DNA of 64,000 nt, taken from NCBI RefSeq assembly GCF_007748115.1, contig NZ_CP036289.1:5952001-6016000 (forward strand), read 5' to 3'. The position numbers and the translations under genes were made by a program. This document shows, piece after piece, positions 53,283 through 63,800 of the stretch. The notes under the pieces are model-generated. The model worked only from the letters and a program-made list of their open reading frames with translations, was not told the origin of the DNA and ran no database searches. Position 1 is the first letter of the stretch, and each line of letters opens with the position of its first letter. Source of the DNA: Bremerella volcania. Its GTDB lineage: Bacteria > Planctomycetota > Planctomycetia > Pirellulales > Pirellulaceae.

Positions 53283-55004
53283 ATGCTTGAAACGGTTATC
53301 GTCCTCGGTTCGTTCGTCTTTTTCACGGCACTGGTGGGTTTCGTTACTTGGTTGCTGACACGAAAGGACGACCACGGATCTTCGGCAGGTTATTTTCTTG
53401 CAGGCCGAACGCTAACTGGGGGATACATTGCCGGTTCTCTCATGCTGACCAACCTGTCGACCGAACAATTGGTCGGCCTGAACGGGGCGGCCTTTAAGGA
53501 CGGTATCTGCGTGATGGCCTGGGAAGTCCTGGCAGGTGCATCCCTGGTGGTGATGGCCCTGTACTTTCTTCCCCGCTATCTGAAAAGCGGAATCGCGACC
53601 GTCCCAGAGTTTCTAGAAGAGCGTTTTGGCGACTCAACCCGGGCGATTACGTCCATTATTTTTATCGTCGCCTATGCTGGTATTTTGCTTCCAATCATTC
53701 TGTACACCGGAGCGACAGGCCTGACGGGGATTCTCGACGTGAAAGGCATCCTTGGTATCGAACGTGCCGATGTTGCGGCGAATGCTCCCGCCGATGCCAT
53801 GGGGACGGCAGATTACGCGATCCTGTGGGGTGCCGTGTGGATGATCGGTATCATCGGTTCGCTTTACGCGATTTTTGGTGGGCTGAGAACGGTTGCCGTT
53901 TCTGATACGCTCAACGGCTTCGGTCTACTCGTGGGTGGCTTCATGATTCTGTTTTTCGGGCTCAGCGCCATTAACAGCGAGAGCATCTTTGCCGCCGTCG
54001 AAGAAATGTACGTGGCCAACCCCGAGAAGTTTAACTCACTCGGCGGCGCCGACTCATCGGTACCCGTATCCACGCTCTTCACCGGCGTCTTGCTTTTGAA
54101 TCTGTTTTACTGGTGCACGAACCAGCAGATCATTCAGCGAACCTTTGGTGCAAGCAGTCTGAAAGAAGGGCAAAAGGGGGTTCTTCTGGCAGGAGTCTTG
54201 AAGATCCTGGCTCCGCTGATTCTCGTGATCCCCGGCTTAATTGCGTTTCACCTTTACGGGGGAACGATCGCCAACGATAAGGCTTACGGTACCCTGGTCA
54301 GCGACGTGTTGCCTACGTGGCTGGCCGGCTTCTTCGCTGCGGTGATGGTTGGCGCCATCCTTAGCTCGTTTAACTCGGCTCTCAATAGCACGGCTACCCT
54401 CTTCAGCCTGGGCGTATACAAACAAATGCTGCATCCGAACGCGTCCGATGAACGCGTTATTCACGCCGGGAAAATCTTCGGAACGATCCTGGCTATTGTC
54501 TCGATGACGATTGCCCCGCTGCTCGCCGGACAAGATAGCATCTTCGGCTACCTCCAAAAAATGAACGGGCTGTACTTTATCCCGATCTTTTCCGTGGTTC
54601 TCGTCGGCATGCTCTCGAAGCGAGCCCCGAAGATCGCAGCCGATGCCGCTCTGATCTTCGGGTTTGTTGCAATCGCCATTTTCTACTTTGTCATTCAGCC
54701 GATGACAAAAGATGCAGCCATTGACCTGAACCAGCCGTTCTACGACTTTCACTTTCTGGGGCTCATGTTCGCCTTGCTGGTCGGCTTCCAATTGCTGATG
54801 GCACAAGTTGCTCCGCGGGAAACACCCTACGAGCAGAAAGATGCCGGTGCCGTCGACATGACCAGTTGGCCTTTGGCGAAGCCGCTGGGGATTGGCCTGA
54901 TCGTGATCGTGTTCGGCATCTATGCCTTCTTCGCGAGCGTCAACACGATCTTTCCGGTTACTCCAGCGGAGTCTGCCGCAGCAAGCGCCGCTCAAATCGA
55001 CTAA
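53283..55004 (+). CDS. Sodium:solute symporter (SSS/SLC5 family)
   Basis: A 573-residue transporter with about 14 hydrophobic helices that takes up a solute, often a sugar, with sodium. It starts [20 protein letters not shown]; an ATG ten codons upstream (53253) is also possible. Family hallmarks are [35 protein letters not shown] in helices 1-2 (split here), [22 protein letters not shown], and [15 protein letters not shown]. This resembles the vSGLT branch. It is monocistronic and ends in a terminator-like hairpin. Confidence 0.9.
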   Translation: MLETVIVLGSFVFFTALVGFVTWLLTRKDDHGSSAGYFLAGRTLTGGYIAGSLMLTNLSTEQLVGLNGAAFKDGICVMAWEVLAGASLVVMALYFLPRYLKSGIATVPEFLEERFGDSTRAITSIIFIVAYAGILLPIILYTGATGLTGILDVKGILGIERADVAANAPADAMGTADYAILWGAVWMIGIIGSLYAIFGGLRTVAVSDTLNGFGLLVGGFMILFFGLSAINSESIFAAVEEMYVANPEKFNSLGGADSSVPVSTLFTGVLLLNLFYWCTNQQIIQRTFGASSLKEGQKGVLLAGVLKILAPLILVIPGLIAFHLYGGTIANDKAYGTLVSDVLPTWLAGFFAAVMVGAILSSFNSALNSTATLFSLGVYKQMLHPNASDERVIHAGKIFGTILAIVSMTIAPLLAGQDSIFGYLQKMNGLYFIPIFSVVLVGMLSKRAPKIAADAALIFGFVAIAIFYFVIQPMTKDAAIDLNQPFYDFHFLGLMFALLVGFQLLMAQVAPRETPYEQKDAGAVDMTSWPLAKPLGIGLIVIVFGIYAFFASVNTIFPVTPAESAAASAAQID

Positions 55005-55025
55005 CCGTGGCAATTGCTCCACCCG

Positions 55026-55082
55026 AGAGGGCTTGGGTCAGGCGATCTGGCAGGACGTCTTGGCTTAAGCCCTCTATTTTTT
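55026..55082 (+). terminator. Terminator-like hairpin after the symporter gene
   Basis: A 9-bp stem (55026-55034 with 55067-55075) with a long ~32-base loop, followed by TATTTTTT. Confidence 0.6.
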
Positions 55083-55134
55083 CTTGGGCTCTTTGACATG
55101 GACGAAACCAGTGGGGGCGACGATTGAGCGACAC

Positions 55135-55773
55135 CTAAGGCAAGCCGCGTTCCGACTGCGCAATCATCACTTCGAGACATTCTTTCAGATGAAACCTTGC
55201 GCGGTGTAAGCGGCTTCGCACCGTGCCCACCGGCAGTTCCAGCACATCGGCAATGCGGTCGTAGTCCATCCCTTCGAGTTCACGCAGCACCAGGACGTCT
55301 CGATGTTCCTCTGAGAGCTTTTCGAGTGCCGTGTGAACCTGACGAATGTTCTCCTGCTGCTCCATTCGGTGACCAGGCCCTTCGTTGCGATCGACCGGTT
55401 CGTTGCCGATTTCTTCGCGTACCTGATCGATCGAGTGAACCTTCTTTCGTCGACGACGATGGCTGATCGCAATGTTGAACGAAATGCGATACAGCCAAGT
55501 GTAAAAAGCACTGTTTCCCTGAAACGTACCCAGCTTGAGATAGGCCTGAACGAACGACTCCTGCACGACATCCTCGGCGTCTTCCTTCGAGCCAAGAATA
55601 TTTACCATCGTGTTGAACAATCGCTGCTGGTAACAGCGCACAATCTCCTCGTAGGCGGACGTATCGCCTTGGAGAATGCGCTGAATCAGGAGCGAGTCGT
55701 CAGACACGAACGATGTAGCCGGGGTGGTATGAGTCGAGGAGCAAAGGATGTCAGAAGATTCCCCGAAGAGCAA
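55135..55773 (-). CDS. ECF-type RNA polymerase sigma factor
   Basis: A 212-residue ECF sigma factor. Region 2 is seen in AYEEIVRCYQQRLFNTMVNILGS, DAEDVVQESFVQAYLKLGTF and FYTWLYRISFNIAISHRRRR; region 4 in LEKLSEEHRDVLVLRELEGMDYDRIADVL and PVGTVRSRLHRARFHLKE. The start is uncertain: TTG at 55773 or GTG at 55707 (SDDSLLIQRIL). No anti-sigma gene is adjacent, though the ~18-kb-distant FecR-like membrane protein has a regulator-like N-terminus. Confidence 0.93.
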   Translation of the reverse strand: MLFGESSDILCSSTHTTPATSFVSDDSLLIQRILQGDTSAYEEIVRCYQQRLFNTMVNILGSKEDAEDVVQESFVQAYLKLGTFQGNSAFYTWLYRISFNIAISHRRRRKKVHSIDQVREEIGNEPVDRNEGPGHRMEQQENIRQVHTALEKLSEEHRDVLVLRELEGMDYDRIADVLELPVGTVRSRLHRARFHLKECLEVMIAQSERGLP

Positions 55774-55871
55774 CTCTTTACCGCGCGTCTGCGCTCGCCG
55801 GAGAATGGGAAAGAACAGTTCTATCGTAGCTGAAACAGCACGTCATTTCGAGGATAAGGTAGCCCGTAATC

Positions 55872-56237
55872 TTACTCGGGATCGCGATGAACGGTTTCGG
55901 GAGAAAAAGCCGGTAGACATGCGGCGATATATTCCGCACCATCGGGATGAGGGCTACTGTAGCGGACCCATTCCCCTTTTTTCACAATTATTGCCTGACC
56001 CGCCGAAACCACCTGGACACCTTCTTTCGACTCGACGGTTAGCTCTCCATGGAGGACGACGGTGTATTCATCGAACTGTGGCGTCTGCCCAGGCTCAACC
56101 CAGCCGCTCGGGCTGACCATCCGAGCAATGCTTACCTCGTCGGTCTTCGAGTTGACGCGGCCGACGAACTCCTGGATCACTTTGGGCTTGTTCCCAGCGG
56201 CTTCGATCACGGCTGGGGCAGAAATGTGGATGGGCAT
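55872..56237 (-). CDS. Cupin-domain protein
   Basis: A 121-residue single cupin. The two conserved boxes are GWVEPGQTPQFDEYTVVLHGEL and AGQAIIVKKGEWVRYSSP (each under family pattern G-x5-H-x-H and G-D/E-x2-x-P). The usual metal-binding histidines are replaced (Gln and Asp/Glu), so metal binding is doubtful. The fold is confident but the role is unknown. It lies 68 bp after lgt on the same strand. Confidence 0.75.
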   Translation of the reverse strand: MPIHISAPAVIEAAGNKPKVIQEFVGRVNSKTDEVSIARMVSPSGWVEPGQTPQFDEYTVVLHGELTVESKEGVQVVSAGQAIIVKKGEWVRYSSPHPDGAEYIAACLPAFSPETVHRDPE

Positions 56238-56305
56238 GGTTGGGGCACCCTTTTAGCATGTTCTTGGATGTCGATCTTCAGCGCCCCGGAAAAAACCGAA
56301 GGAGC

Positions 56306-57649
56306 TTAAGATCCTGCATTAGGCGCCGCTTCGCGTGGCCAGGCAAGTGGTTGCTTTCGCATACGAGCGAAAATAAACAGGCCGATCGCCAGCACCAGGA
56401 TAACCACACTCACGTTCTGGGAAATGGTCAGTCCTGTCCCGCCAATGGCGTACTCGTCGGTTCGGATGACTTCCAATAAAAAGCGGGCAATCGAGTAGAG
56501 TCCCAGGGTCAACGCAATCACTTCCCCATCCGCCTTGCGGAAAGGATAGTAAGCCAATACCAATAAGCAAAGGATGAGCCCATTCAGGCTGCTGTAGATT
56601 TGCGTGGGATGAATCGGCAGCGAGGCCTTGGGCATCTCGTCGACGTGGAGCGCCACGTCCCCTTTACCAGCCAGCGTGATCTCAAGCGTTCCCTTACGCG
56701 GCCCCTCTTTCATCCACGAAGCCAGGAAACGATTCTTCAAAAGATCTAGCGGCTTGTACTCTTCACTCTGCAGCGGATAGCCGTCGATCTTTTCCACGAC
56801 GTCGCCCACATCAAACTTGCCGGTCTTGCTGGCCGCTGCGTCTGGCAAGACATTTGCGACAATCACCTGCCCCTCGTCGTTTTGGACAAACAGCAGCCCG
56901 TAGAATGCCCCGTTCTCCATATGCCGCACATAGGGTGGCGTGTATTGTGGTGGAATACCTTGGGGAAACTGTACGGCCAAAGGAAGCGTACAAAGTCCAC
57001 CGTAACAACAGCCGTTCATGAAGCAGCCGAGTCGGCCGAAAAACATACCGATCATTAAGCTCGGTGCGATCAAGTCGGCCAAGGCCAATGCGTTAATTTG
57101 CTTTCGATAACAGAACACAGCAAAGGCGACAGCCGCCCCGATGAGTGAACCGTACACCACGATTCCCCCTTCGGTGACTTTGAATATCTCTTGAGCCGTT
57201 GCCCGCCAATCACCAGGACGATAGAAGTTCTCCCAGTATTGAATCACGAAAAAGAGACGCGCTCCGACCACGCCGCAAATGATCAACACCATCGCCAGCG
57301 ACAAAATCACCTCCGGATTCAGCCCCATACGCTGCGCACGATAGGCCGCCAAGCCCACAGCGGAAACAATCGCGAACACCAGGAGCACGCCATATCCCCG
57401 CACGGGAAATCCGATCTGATCTCCTTCTGTGACACGTAGCATCGGTAGCACGTAGACGATCGCTGCCGCGACCACTGCGAACAGCGGCAGATGCCCCATC
57501 AGTTCCTGCATGAAAGTCGGCTTTCGGGAAAGCAGGAAGATCCATACGGCGACAATCAGCCCCCACAAGATCAACAACCACCCCATGCCCACCACCGGCA
57601 GGCCGAACAGGTCGTCCGGAACAGGAATGAGGAACAGGGTACGCTGCAC
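56306..57649 (-). CDS. lgt: Prolipoprotein diacylglyceryl transferase with a PDZ-like insert
   Basis: A 447-residue Lgt-family protein, against ~290 in E. coli, with a GTG start. It transfers diacylglycerol to the lipobox cysteine of prolipoproteins in the inner membrane. Family elements are VYGSLIGAAVAF (where E. coli has HGGLIG), GRLGCFMNGCCYG (residues 206-217), HPTQIY (347-352) and RFLLEVIR (389-396). Between the second and third, residues ~252-336 form a PDZ-like domain (VIVANVLPDAAASKTGKFDVGDVVEKIDG). An extra N-terminal helix pair is also present. It precedes the cupin gene and follows panC by 24 bp. Confidence 0.88.
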   Translation of the reverse strand: MQRTLFLIPVPDDLFGLPVVGMGWLLILWGLIVAVWIFLLSRKPTFMQELMGHLPLFAVVAAAIVYVLPMLRVTEGDQIGFPVRGYGVLLVFAIVSAVGLAAYRAQRMGLNPEVILSLAMVLIICGVVGARLFFVIQYWENFYRPGDWRATAQEIFKVTEGGIVVYGSLIGAAVAFAVFCYRKQINALALADLIAPSLMIGMFFGRLGCFMNGCCYGGLCTLPLAVQFPQGIPPQYTPPYVRHMENGAFYGLLFVQNDEGQVIVANVLPDAAASKTGKFDVGDVVEKIDGYPLQSEEYKPLDLLKNRFLASWMKEGPRKGTLEITLAGKGDVALHVDEMPKASLPIHPTQIYSSLNGLILCLLVLAYYPFRKADGEVIALTLGLYSIARFLLEVIRTDEYAIGGTGLTISQNVSVVILVLAIGLFIFARMRKQPLAWPREAAPNAGS

Positions 57650-57673
57650 GATGGATTCTGGGGGCTTGAGAAA

Positions 57674-58543
57674 CTACTGGGAGACCGGGAAAGAGACCAG
57701 CACATTATCGATTAACCGAGTGGTTCCGACTTTGGCAGCCACCAGGATAACGACATCTCCCTCGATTGTCTCCACCGATTTAAGTGTACGCGGGCACGCA
57801 ACCGAAACGTAATCAATTTCACCAACTCCCGCACCGCGGAGGGCCTGCTCAATTTCATCCCGTAGCAACCGGGCGTTGACCTCGCCTGATTCGATCTGCC
57901 GAACCGCATCGTGTAAACTTCGCGAAATGCTCAGCGCAATTTCACGTTCTTCGGGAGACAGGTAGCGGTTTCGCGAACTCATTGCCAGCCCGTCCGCTTC
58001 GCGGACGATCGGACAGCGGACGATCTCAATCGGCACGATCAAATCGCGCACCATCTCTTCTATGACGCGAACCTGCTGATAATCCTTCTGACCGAAGAAG
58101 GCCGCGTCGGCAGGCGCCACCTGAAAGAGCTTCAGCACGATCGTCGCGACCCCATCAAAATGGATTGGGCGGAATATCCCTTCCAGTGGCAGGGCGATCT
58201 CGGGGGCTTTCACCTCGGTGGTGCTGCCTGGCGGGTACATCGCGTCGACTTCCGGGACCAGCGCCCAAACGGGGGCGAATTCCGATAGCAATTCCAGGTC
58301 GGCATCGAGCGTCCGCGGATACTTGGCGAAGTCCTCGCCAGGGGCAAACTGGGTGGGATTCACGAAGATCGTGACGACAGTCAGATCGCACGACTTTTGA
58401 GACTCGGCGACGAGGCTTAAGTGCCCTGGATGCAGAGCGCCCATCGTCGGAACCAGGCCGACGCGTTTACCATCCGCCTGGACTCGTCGGATTTCGGCAC
58501 GAAGTTGAGCGGGTTCATGAAATACGCGGGGTGGAGCAGCCAT
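57674..58543 (-). CDS. panC: Pantoate-beta-alanine ligase (pantothenate synthetase)
   Basis: A 289-residue PanC, making pantothenate from pantoate, beta-alanine and ATP. Motifs are VGLVPTMGALHPGHLSLV (HIGH-type), VTIFVNPTQFAPGEDFAKYPRT, RPIHFDGVATIVLKLFQV, and FFGQKDYQQ with MSSRNRYLS (KMSKS-type loop). Length and start are normal. panB and panD are not adjacent. It overlaps nothing and precedes lgt by 24 bp. Confidence 0.96.
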   Translation of the reverse strand: MAAPPRVFHEPAQLRAEIRRVQADGKRVGLVPTMGALHPGHLSLVAESQKSCDLTVVTIFVNPTQFAPGEDFAKYPRTLDADLELLSEFAPVWALVPEVDAMYPPGSTTEVKAPEIALPLEGIFRPIHFDGVATIVLKLFQVAPADAAFFGQKDYQQVRVIEEMVRDLIVPIEIVRCPIVREADGLAMSSRNRYLSPEEREIALSISRSLHDAVRQIESGEVNARLLRDEIEQALRGAGVGEIDYVSVACPRTLKSVETIEGDVVILVAAKVGTTRLIDNVLVSFPVSQ

Positions 58544-58603
58544 GGGGTGTCACGCCATTAGATGGAGAAACTTTCGCGCGATTGGCGATCGTAAACACAA
58601 CAA

Positions 58604-58634
58604 AAAAGGGCTGCGCGAGATGCACAGCCCTTTT
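58604..58634 (-). terminator. Rho-independent terminator after the aldolase gene
   Basis: A 10-bp stem (58604-58613 with 58625-58634), an 11-base loop, and a T-rich tail on the minus strand, 25 bases past the stop codon. Confidence 0.85.
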
Positions 58635-58659
58635 CGTGATTTAGCTTGTCACCTTGGCA

Positions 58660-59676
58660 TTAAACCAAGCTGGCTTCACGCATCTTCGAGGCCTGACCGG
58701 CTTGGCCGAACGCAACCATGCGATCGATGCAAACCTGCTTCATGGCTTCGCGAGCCGGGGTCAAGTACTTGCGAGGATCGAATTCAGCTGGGTTCTCGGC
58801 GAGCACCTTGCGGATGGCACCAGTGATGGCCATGCGGTTGTCGGTGTCGACGTTGATCTTGCGAACGCCGTGCTTGATACCGCGTTGGATTTCTTCAACC
58901 GGCACGCCGTAGGTCTGCTTCATGGCACCGCCGTACTTGTTGATGATGTCTTGCAGTTCCTGCGGAACGCTGGAGCTACCGTGCATCACCAGATGGCAGT
59001 TCGGCAGACGCTTGTGGATCTCTTCGATACGATCCATGGCCAGCACGTCGCCGGTTGGGGCCTTTGTGAATTTGTAAGCACCATGGCTGGTACCGATGGC
59101 AACCGCCAACGCATCGACGCCCGTTTCGGCAACGAATCGTTCGGCTTCTTCCGGATCGGTCAGCAGCTGATCGTGGCTCAGTTCGCCTTCAGCACCGTGG
59201 CCGTCTTCGGCTTCACCGGTACCCGTTTCGAGCGAACCCAAGCAGCCCAGTTCGCCTTCGACGCTTACGTTTTTAGCGTGAGCCATTTCGACCACCTTTT
59301 TGGTGACCGAGACGTTGTAATCGTAGTCGGCCGGGGTCTTGCCGTCTTCCTTCAGCGAACCGTCCATCATCACCGAGGTGAAGCCATTTTCGATGGCACT
59401 CATGCAGGTTTCAGGGCTGTTGCCGTGGTCCTGGTGCATGACGATCGGGATCTCTGGATAGAGTTCCGAAGCGGCCAGCATCAGGTGGCGGAGGTAGTTG
59501 TCTTGCGAATAGCTACGAGCACCACGGGAAGCTTGGACGATCACTGGAGAATCCGTTTCCTTGGCGGCTTCCATGATCGACTGGATCTGTTCCATGTTGT
59601 TGACGTTGAAGGCAGCCACGCCATAAGAATTTTCGGCTGCGTGATCCAGTAGCACCCGTAGGGGAATCAAAGCCAT
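58660..59676 (-). CDS. fba: Class II fructose-bisphosphate aldolase
   Basis: A 338-residue zinc-dependent aldolase of the class IIB (Calvin-cycle/CbbA-like) group, acting in glycolysis and gluconeogenesis. Seen: [19 protein letters not shown], the zinc/catalytic segment [60 protein letters not shown] and [16 protein letters not shown]. The long antisense reading frame on the plus strand is a codon-bias shadow. The gene is strongly biased in codon use, as for a highly expressed enzyme, and is monocistronic. Confidence 0.96.
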   Translation of the reverse strand: MALIPLRVLLDHAAENSYGVAAFNVNNMEQIQSIMEAAKETDSPVIVQASRGARSYSQDNYLRHLMLAASELYPEIPIVMHQDHGNSPETCMSAIENGFTSVMMDGSLKEDGKTPADYDYNVSVTKKVVEMAHAKNVSVEGELGCLGSLETGTGEAEDGHGAEGELSHDQLLTDPEEAERFVAETGVDALAVAIGTSHGAYKFTKAPTGDVLAMDRIEEIHKRLPNCHLVMHGSSSVPQELQDIINKYGGAMKQTYGVPVEEIQRGIKHGVRKINVDTDNRMAITGAIRKVLAENPAEFDPRKYLTPAREAMKQVCIDRMVAFGQAGQASKMREASLV

Positions 59677-59810
59677 GAGGTATCTCCCGAGTTAAAGCAT
59701 TAACACGGCTGCGTGAGGATTCCAAAAGCCCCCTAGGGCAGCCCGACTATTTCATTCAAAGTCGTTATTATCAGAGAGTTTGCGGCGTGGGGTCAATCCC
59801 CTGTAGATGG

Positions 59811-60731
59811 CTACTCGGCGCTGTCAAAATGGGAGGGAAGCAGACCTTCCGTAGAGTCCTCATTAAGGGGCAAATTTTCCTTGACCGATGATTGAGGCTG
59901 AAAAAGATCGTCGAATTGTGAGCCAGCCAAGCGAATTAGCAGCAGTTGTCGACGCGGTGAACCGCCGTTTTCTCGCTCGAAGAACGACTTACCCACCCCT
60001 TTCACATCCTTCGTTCCACTGAGGACGAGCGTCTGTCCTGCCTCAAGCATGGCAATGAATTCGACTTGCTCGAACACCTTCGTTTCCTTCCGCGTTTCAA
60101 AGCGGAACATGCCTTGTCCGGCTTCAACTCGTTGGCGCGGCTGGCCGTGGTGGATCTCGGGAGTTACGACAATCTGCACGCGGCCGTCGTTCTGGGGAAA
60201 CGTCTTGAGAATGAATTTGCATTCGGCGTTGTAGTACGTCTCGCCCCGTAGCGAGCCGTTGACCGTTTCCAGAAGCGATATCTCTTCCTGAGCTGGCACC
60301 ATGACGTACTCGCTTCGTTTGCCACGCGGGAACCGGCGATAATTGATGGCCACCTTTTCGTCACCGGTAACTCGCACCATGTCCCCGCCGCTTGCCCCTT
60401 TCTTGCTTTCGTTCTCACTGAGAATCTTCCGCAGGGGTGCCGGCAAGTGGAAGTCTACGATCCCGACGCGGAAACCATTGGCAACTAGCTCCCGGCGTTT
60501 GTCCAAAGGGATGGCTTGCTCATCGATCTCTTTCCAGATGTCACCGAGGTCTTGCTGGTCGACGCTGTTGAGCGATAACCGGGCAATTTCCAGCGATACG
60601 GTATCCGCGGCGATGGGAGCGGAAGGCAATTCGCTCGGCGGAACGTCTTCTTCTGGATGCCATAGCGCACGACAGCCGCCTGCGAACATCATCGCAAATA
60701 GCAGTACAGCGGCGATCCTTCGAGCATCCAT
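59811..60731 (-). CDS. Lipoprotein with a secretin-like C-terminal segment
   Basis: A 306-residue protein started at 60731 (MDARRIAAVLLFAMMFAGGC), with lipobox FAGGC; a longer frame upstream would hide the signal. The C-terminal half has VQIVVTPEIHHGQPRQRVE, FEQVEFIAMLEAGQTLVLSG, and RRQLLLIRL, which resembles the core strands of secretin domains (the 'GQT-V-L-G' segment), but the protein is too short to be a secretin itself. The N-terminal half is helical. Its role is unknown; it may be a secretin relative or partner. Confidence 0.6.
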   Translation of the reverse strand: MDARRIAAVLLFAMMFAGGCRALWHPEEDVPPSELPSAPIAADTVSLEIARLSLNSVDQQDLGDIWKEIDEQAIPLDKRRELVANGFRVGIVDFHLPAPLRKILSENESKKGASGGDMVRVTGDEKVAINYRRFPRGKRSEYVMVPAQEEISLLETVNGSLRGETYYNAECKFILKTFPQNDGRVQIVVTPEIHHGQPRQRVEAGQGMFRFETRKETKVFEQVEFIAMLEAGQTLVLSGTKDVKGVGKSFFERENGGSPRRQLLLIRLAGSQFDDLFQPQSSVKENLPLNEDSTEGLLPSHFDSAE

Positions 60732-60878
60732 GCCAGAAGCGTTTTCATCGTAGGTGGTAAACGGAGAGCCCCCTGCGCGCATCGCGGGGCAGGCAGATAC
60801 TAGAGAAACCGTCAACTCACGGCAAGCGATGTTTGACGGGTGCTAGCAGTGTCAGGATAGTGGCCCACTCGAGATCGA

Positions 60879-63800
60879 CTAGTTTGCTGCCGGCAGCGGT
60901 ACTTGAGCAGGGTTTTTCAGGTACGAAATCAGATCGATAAACTGCTCATCGGTCAGCAGCCCGCCTGGCTGATTGGGCCCTGCCCCCAGTTGAAGATCCG
61001 GCATCGGCGAGAGGGCCGTTTTCTTCTGAGCTTCAATCCCTTCCTTTTCGACCGTTACACGATCGGTCGGCGTTTGTAGCGTCAGGGTGCGATCGGTTTG
61101 CTCGGCGATGATCCCACTTAGCACCCGCCCATCATCCATTTGCAAAACCGTCATCCGGTAGTCGGCACTGACGATCGCGCTAGGGTCGATGATGTTCTGC
61201 AGCAGGTAATCGAGGTTGCTGCGGTTGCTACCGGTCAGGTCTGGTCCGATGTTGCTTCCCTCGCCATACAAACGGTGGCACTTGGCACACAATCCTTCAA
61301 ACACAACGCGGCCTTGGCCCATATTGGCGTGCGAAAGGGTCTCCTCGGTGAGTCGCCCCTTCCAGTACGCCATCGCCTTCTGCTTCTCTTCACTCGACTC
61401 ACGCACTTCGCCCCACACCTCGTTGACTCGTTTCGAGAGGGCTTCGTCTCCTAAGCTTCGCATCTGGCGAACATGAAAGGCAGTCACGTCCGATTTGCGA
61501 ATACGATTCTTCTCCATCGCATCCAACAGCACGTTGGCCGATGTCGGTCGTGAAAGCAGAATCGCGAGAACTTCAGGTCGCTGCGGCTCGCGAAAGCGGC
61601 GGTAATTGTCAACCAGCAGCTTGGCGGCATCAGGATCGTCGAACAGGGCCAGCCCCCGGGCAGCCACCACATTCAAATTGGAAGTCGACACCAGTTTCTC
61701 GCAGATTTCACGCAAATCATCTGGCTTCGCTTCAATCAGCGAAGCGAGCGCCGACTGGCGAATCTGCATGTCGGTGTCGCCACTCATGGCCAGCTTGCGG
61801 AGTTCATCAAGGGCCCGACCATCGCCGAACAAGGCGCCCAGTTCCCGCAAGTATTGCTGAATCGATGGGTCCTCAGCACTCTTGAAACTAGTCACCAAGG
61901 CATCCCAATCTTTCGGCTTAGGCGCTTTCGACCAACCTCGCAGGGCTTCACTCATTCCAGCAAGCACGTCGCTCGCTTTGGAAGTATCAAAGTCCCTGGT
62001 CGCGACAATCAGGTTGTTAATCGGAATGGGGTCCTTATCAATACTTTCCGTCAACCGACGAGCGATCAGTTTCGTCGTTGTAGGCCAAGTGGAAGCGATA
62101 GCTACGTCAACCAGCCCGTCCGGTTTCATGCCAGGTTCCCGCACTACGGTTGCCTGCACCGTACCGGCCTGAGTCTGAAAGGGTTTGGAAGGCTGATTTG
62201 CGACAGGAATCAGTCCGTACCATGTCATCAAAGGAAGATTGTGGTCATCGGCGTACTGGGCATGTTTCACTAATTCCGTTGCTACTTGGCAGCGGTCATA
62301 AACCGGCAAGCGATGAAGCGTTGAGGCCAACGTCAGCAGAACCAGACCGGACTTATCGTTCTTCGCCATCTCGGTCAGCTTTGGCAATCTCTGCTGGGCA
62401 TTCTCGGCGACAACCTTCTGAGCTGCTTCATCGTAGGGCACTGGGCCGAGGATTCCATCAAGCGGCCACTGCTGGGTCAGCAAGCGAATCGCCCACACAC
62501 GGATGTACTCGTTCTTATCATCCAACAGTTTCAAAAGCAGCTCTTCGTCCGTGCCACCAATCACATGCAGTGTCCACAAGTACCGCAATCGATTCCGGTC
62601 ATGCTTTTCCTGCGACGTGAGTGCCTGCTCGGGCGTCGATTCCAGCACCATCGGTTTCAGCAACTCGACCAGTGGCCCCATGTCTTCGCCAGCAAGATAC
62701 TTCTCTTGCAAAACGAGACGAGCCATTCGTGGCGTCCAGTTGTTATCCAGTTGCTGCACCATGGGATTCAAGAAGTAAGAATCACCCGTTGGCGGCCTGG
62801 GTACCTTGTTGGCGCCATCGTACGAAATGCGATAGATGCGTCCGCTCGTACGATGCACGCCGGTGTGATCGTGGCATTCGCCGGTGTCGCTCCAGTCAAT
62901 CATGTAGACGCTACCGTCTGGCCCGGTACTCAGTTCCATTCCGCGAAAGAAAGGATCACCGCTGATCAGGATGTCCTTGCCATGTTTGCCGACGTAACCG
63001 CTCCCTTCGCGCTCCAGGATTTCCTGATTCACCCGCATGCCGTGCATGTTGACCGTAAACAGGTTGCCTCGATACGCCTCCGGCCAATTCGTCCCCTGGT
63101 AAATCATCATCCCGACGTGGGCATGGCCACCACCGAACTCATTTGCGGCTCCGGCCCGCGAATCTTGCCATTTTCCGGTCGTGTCGAAATGCCAATGATC
63201 GGCGTGGTGATCGATCAGTTCGTAGACGTGCGGGTTCTTATCGAGCGTGAAGGCCTGCTTGAAGTGGGCCCCTGGAATCGTATGCCACAGGTGACCGTTG
63301 ACCGTGTTGATGAAGAACATCTCGCCATGCTCGTCCCAGTCGTGCCCCCATGGATTGGTTGTGCCGCAGGTCAGTACTTCCACATGCTTGGTTTGAGGAT
63401 GGTATCGCCAGATGCCGCCGTCCATCGGCTGTCGAAGTTCGTCAGGCGTCCCAGGCACGCCAATCAGCCCCGGACACGAGTGACCACAGCGGCCGTACAG
63501 CCAACCGTCAGGACCGAATCGCAAACCGTTGGCGAAGTTGTGATAGTTATCCTTGGCCACCGTGAAACCATCGAGCACTACCTTGGCACGACTATCCGGC
63601 TTGCCATCGTGATCGGCATCCGGAATGAACAGCACTTGCGGAGGGCACATCAGCCACACCCCGCCGAGCCCAACCTCGACGCTGGTAAGCATCTGCACGT
63701 CATCGACGAAGACGTTTCGCTTGTCCAATTTGCCATCGCGGTCAGTATCTTCGAAAAAGAGAACCCGATCACGCATGCTGCGATCGAACCGCATGCTGGG

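Noticed and set aside
52943-53326. 127-codon minus-strand frame upstream of the symporter
   Set aside because: Runs into the symporter start; no ribosome site and no recognisable features.
54237-55022. 261-codon minus-strand frame opposite the symporter gene
   Set aside because: Charged, repetitive composition typical of an antisense shadow; the plus-strand frame encodes a clear SSS symporter.
58654-59652. 332-codon plus-strand frame opposite the aldolase gene
   Set aside because: It mirrors the strongly biased fba gene; the translation is low-complexity with repeated hydrophobic/His-Asp patterns and no known domain.
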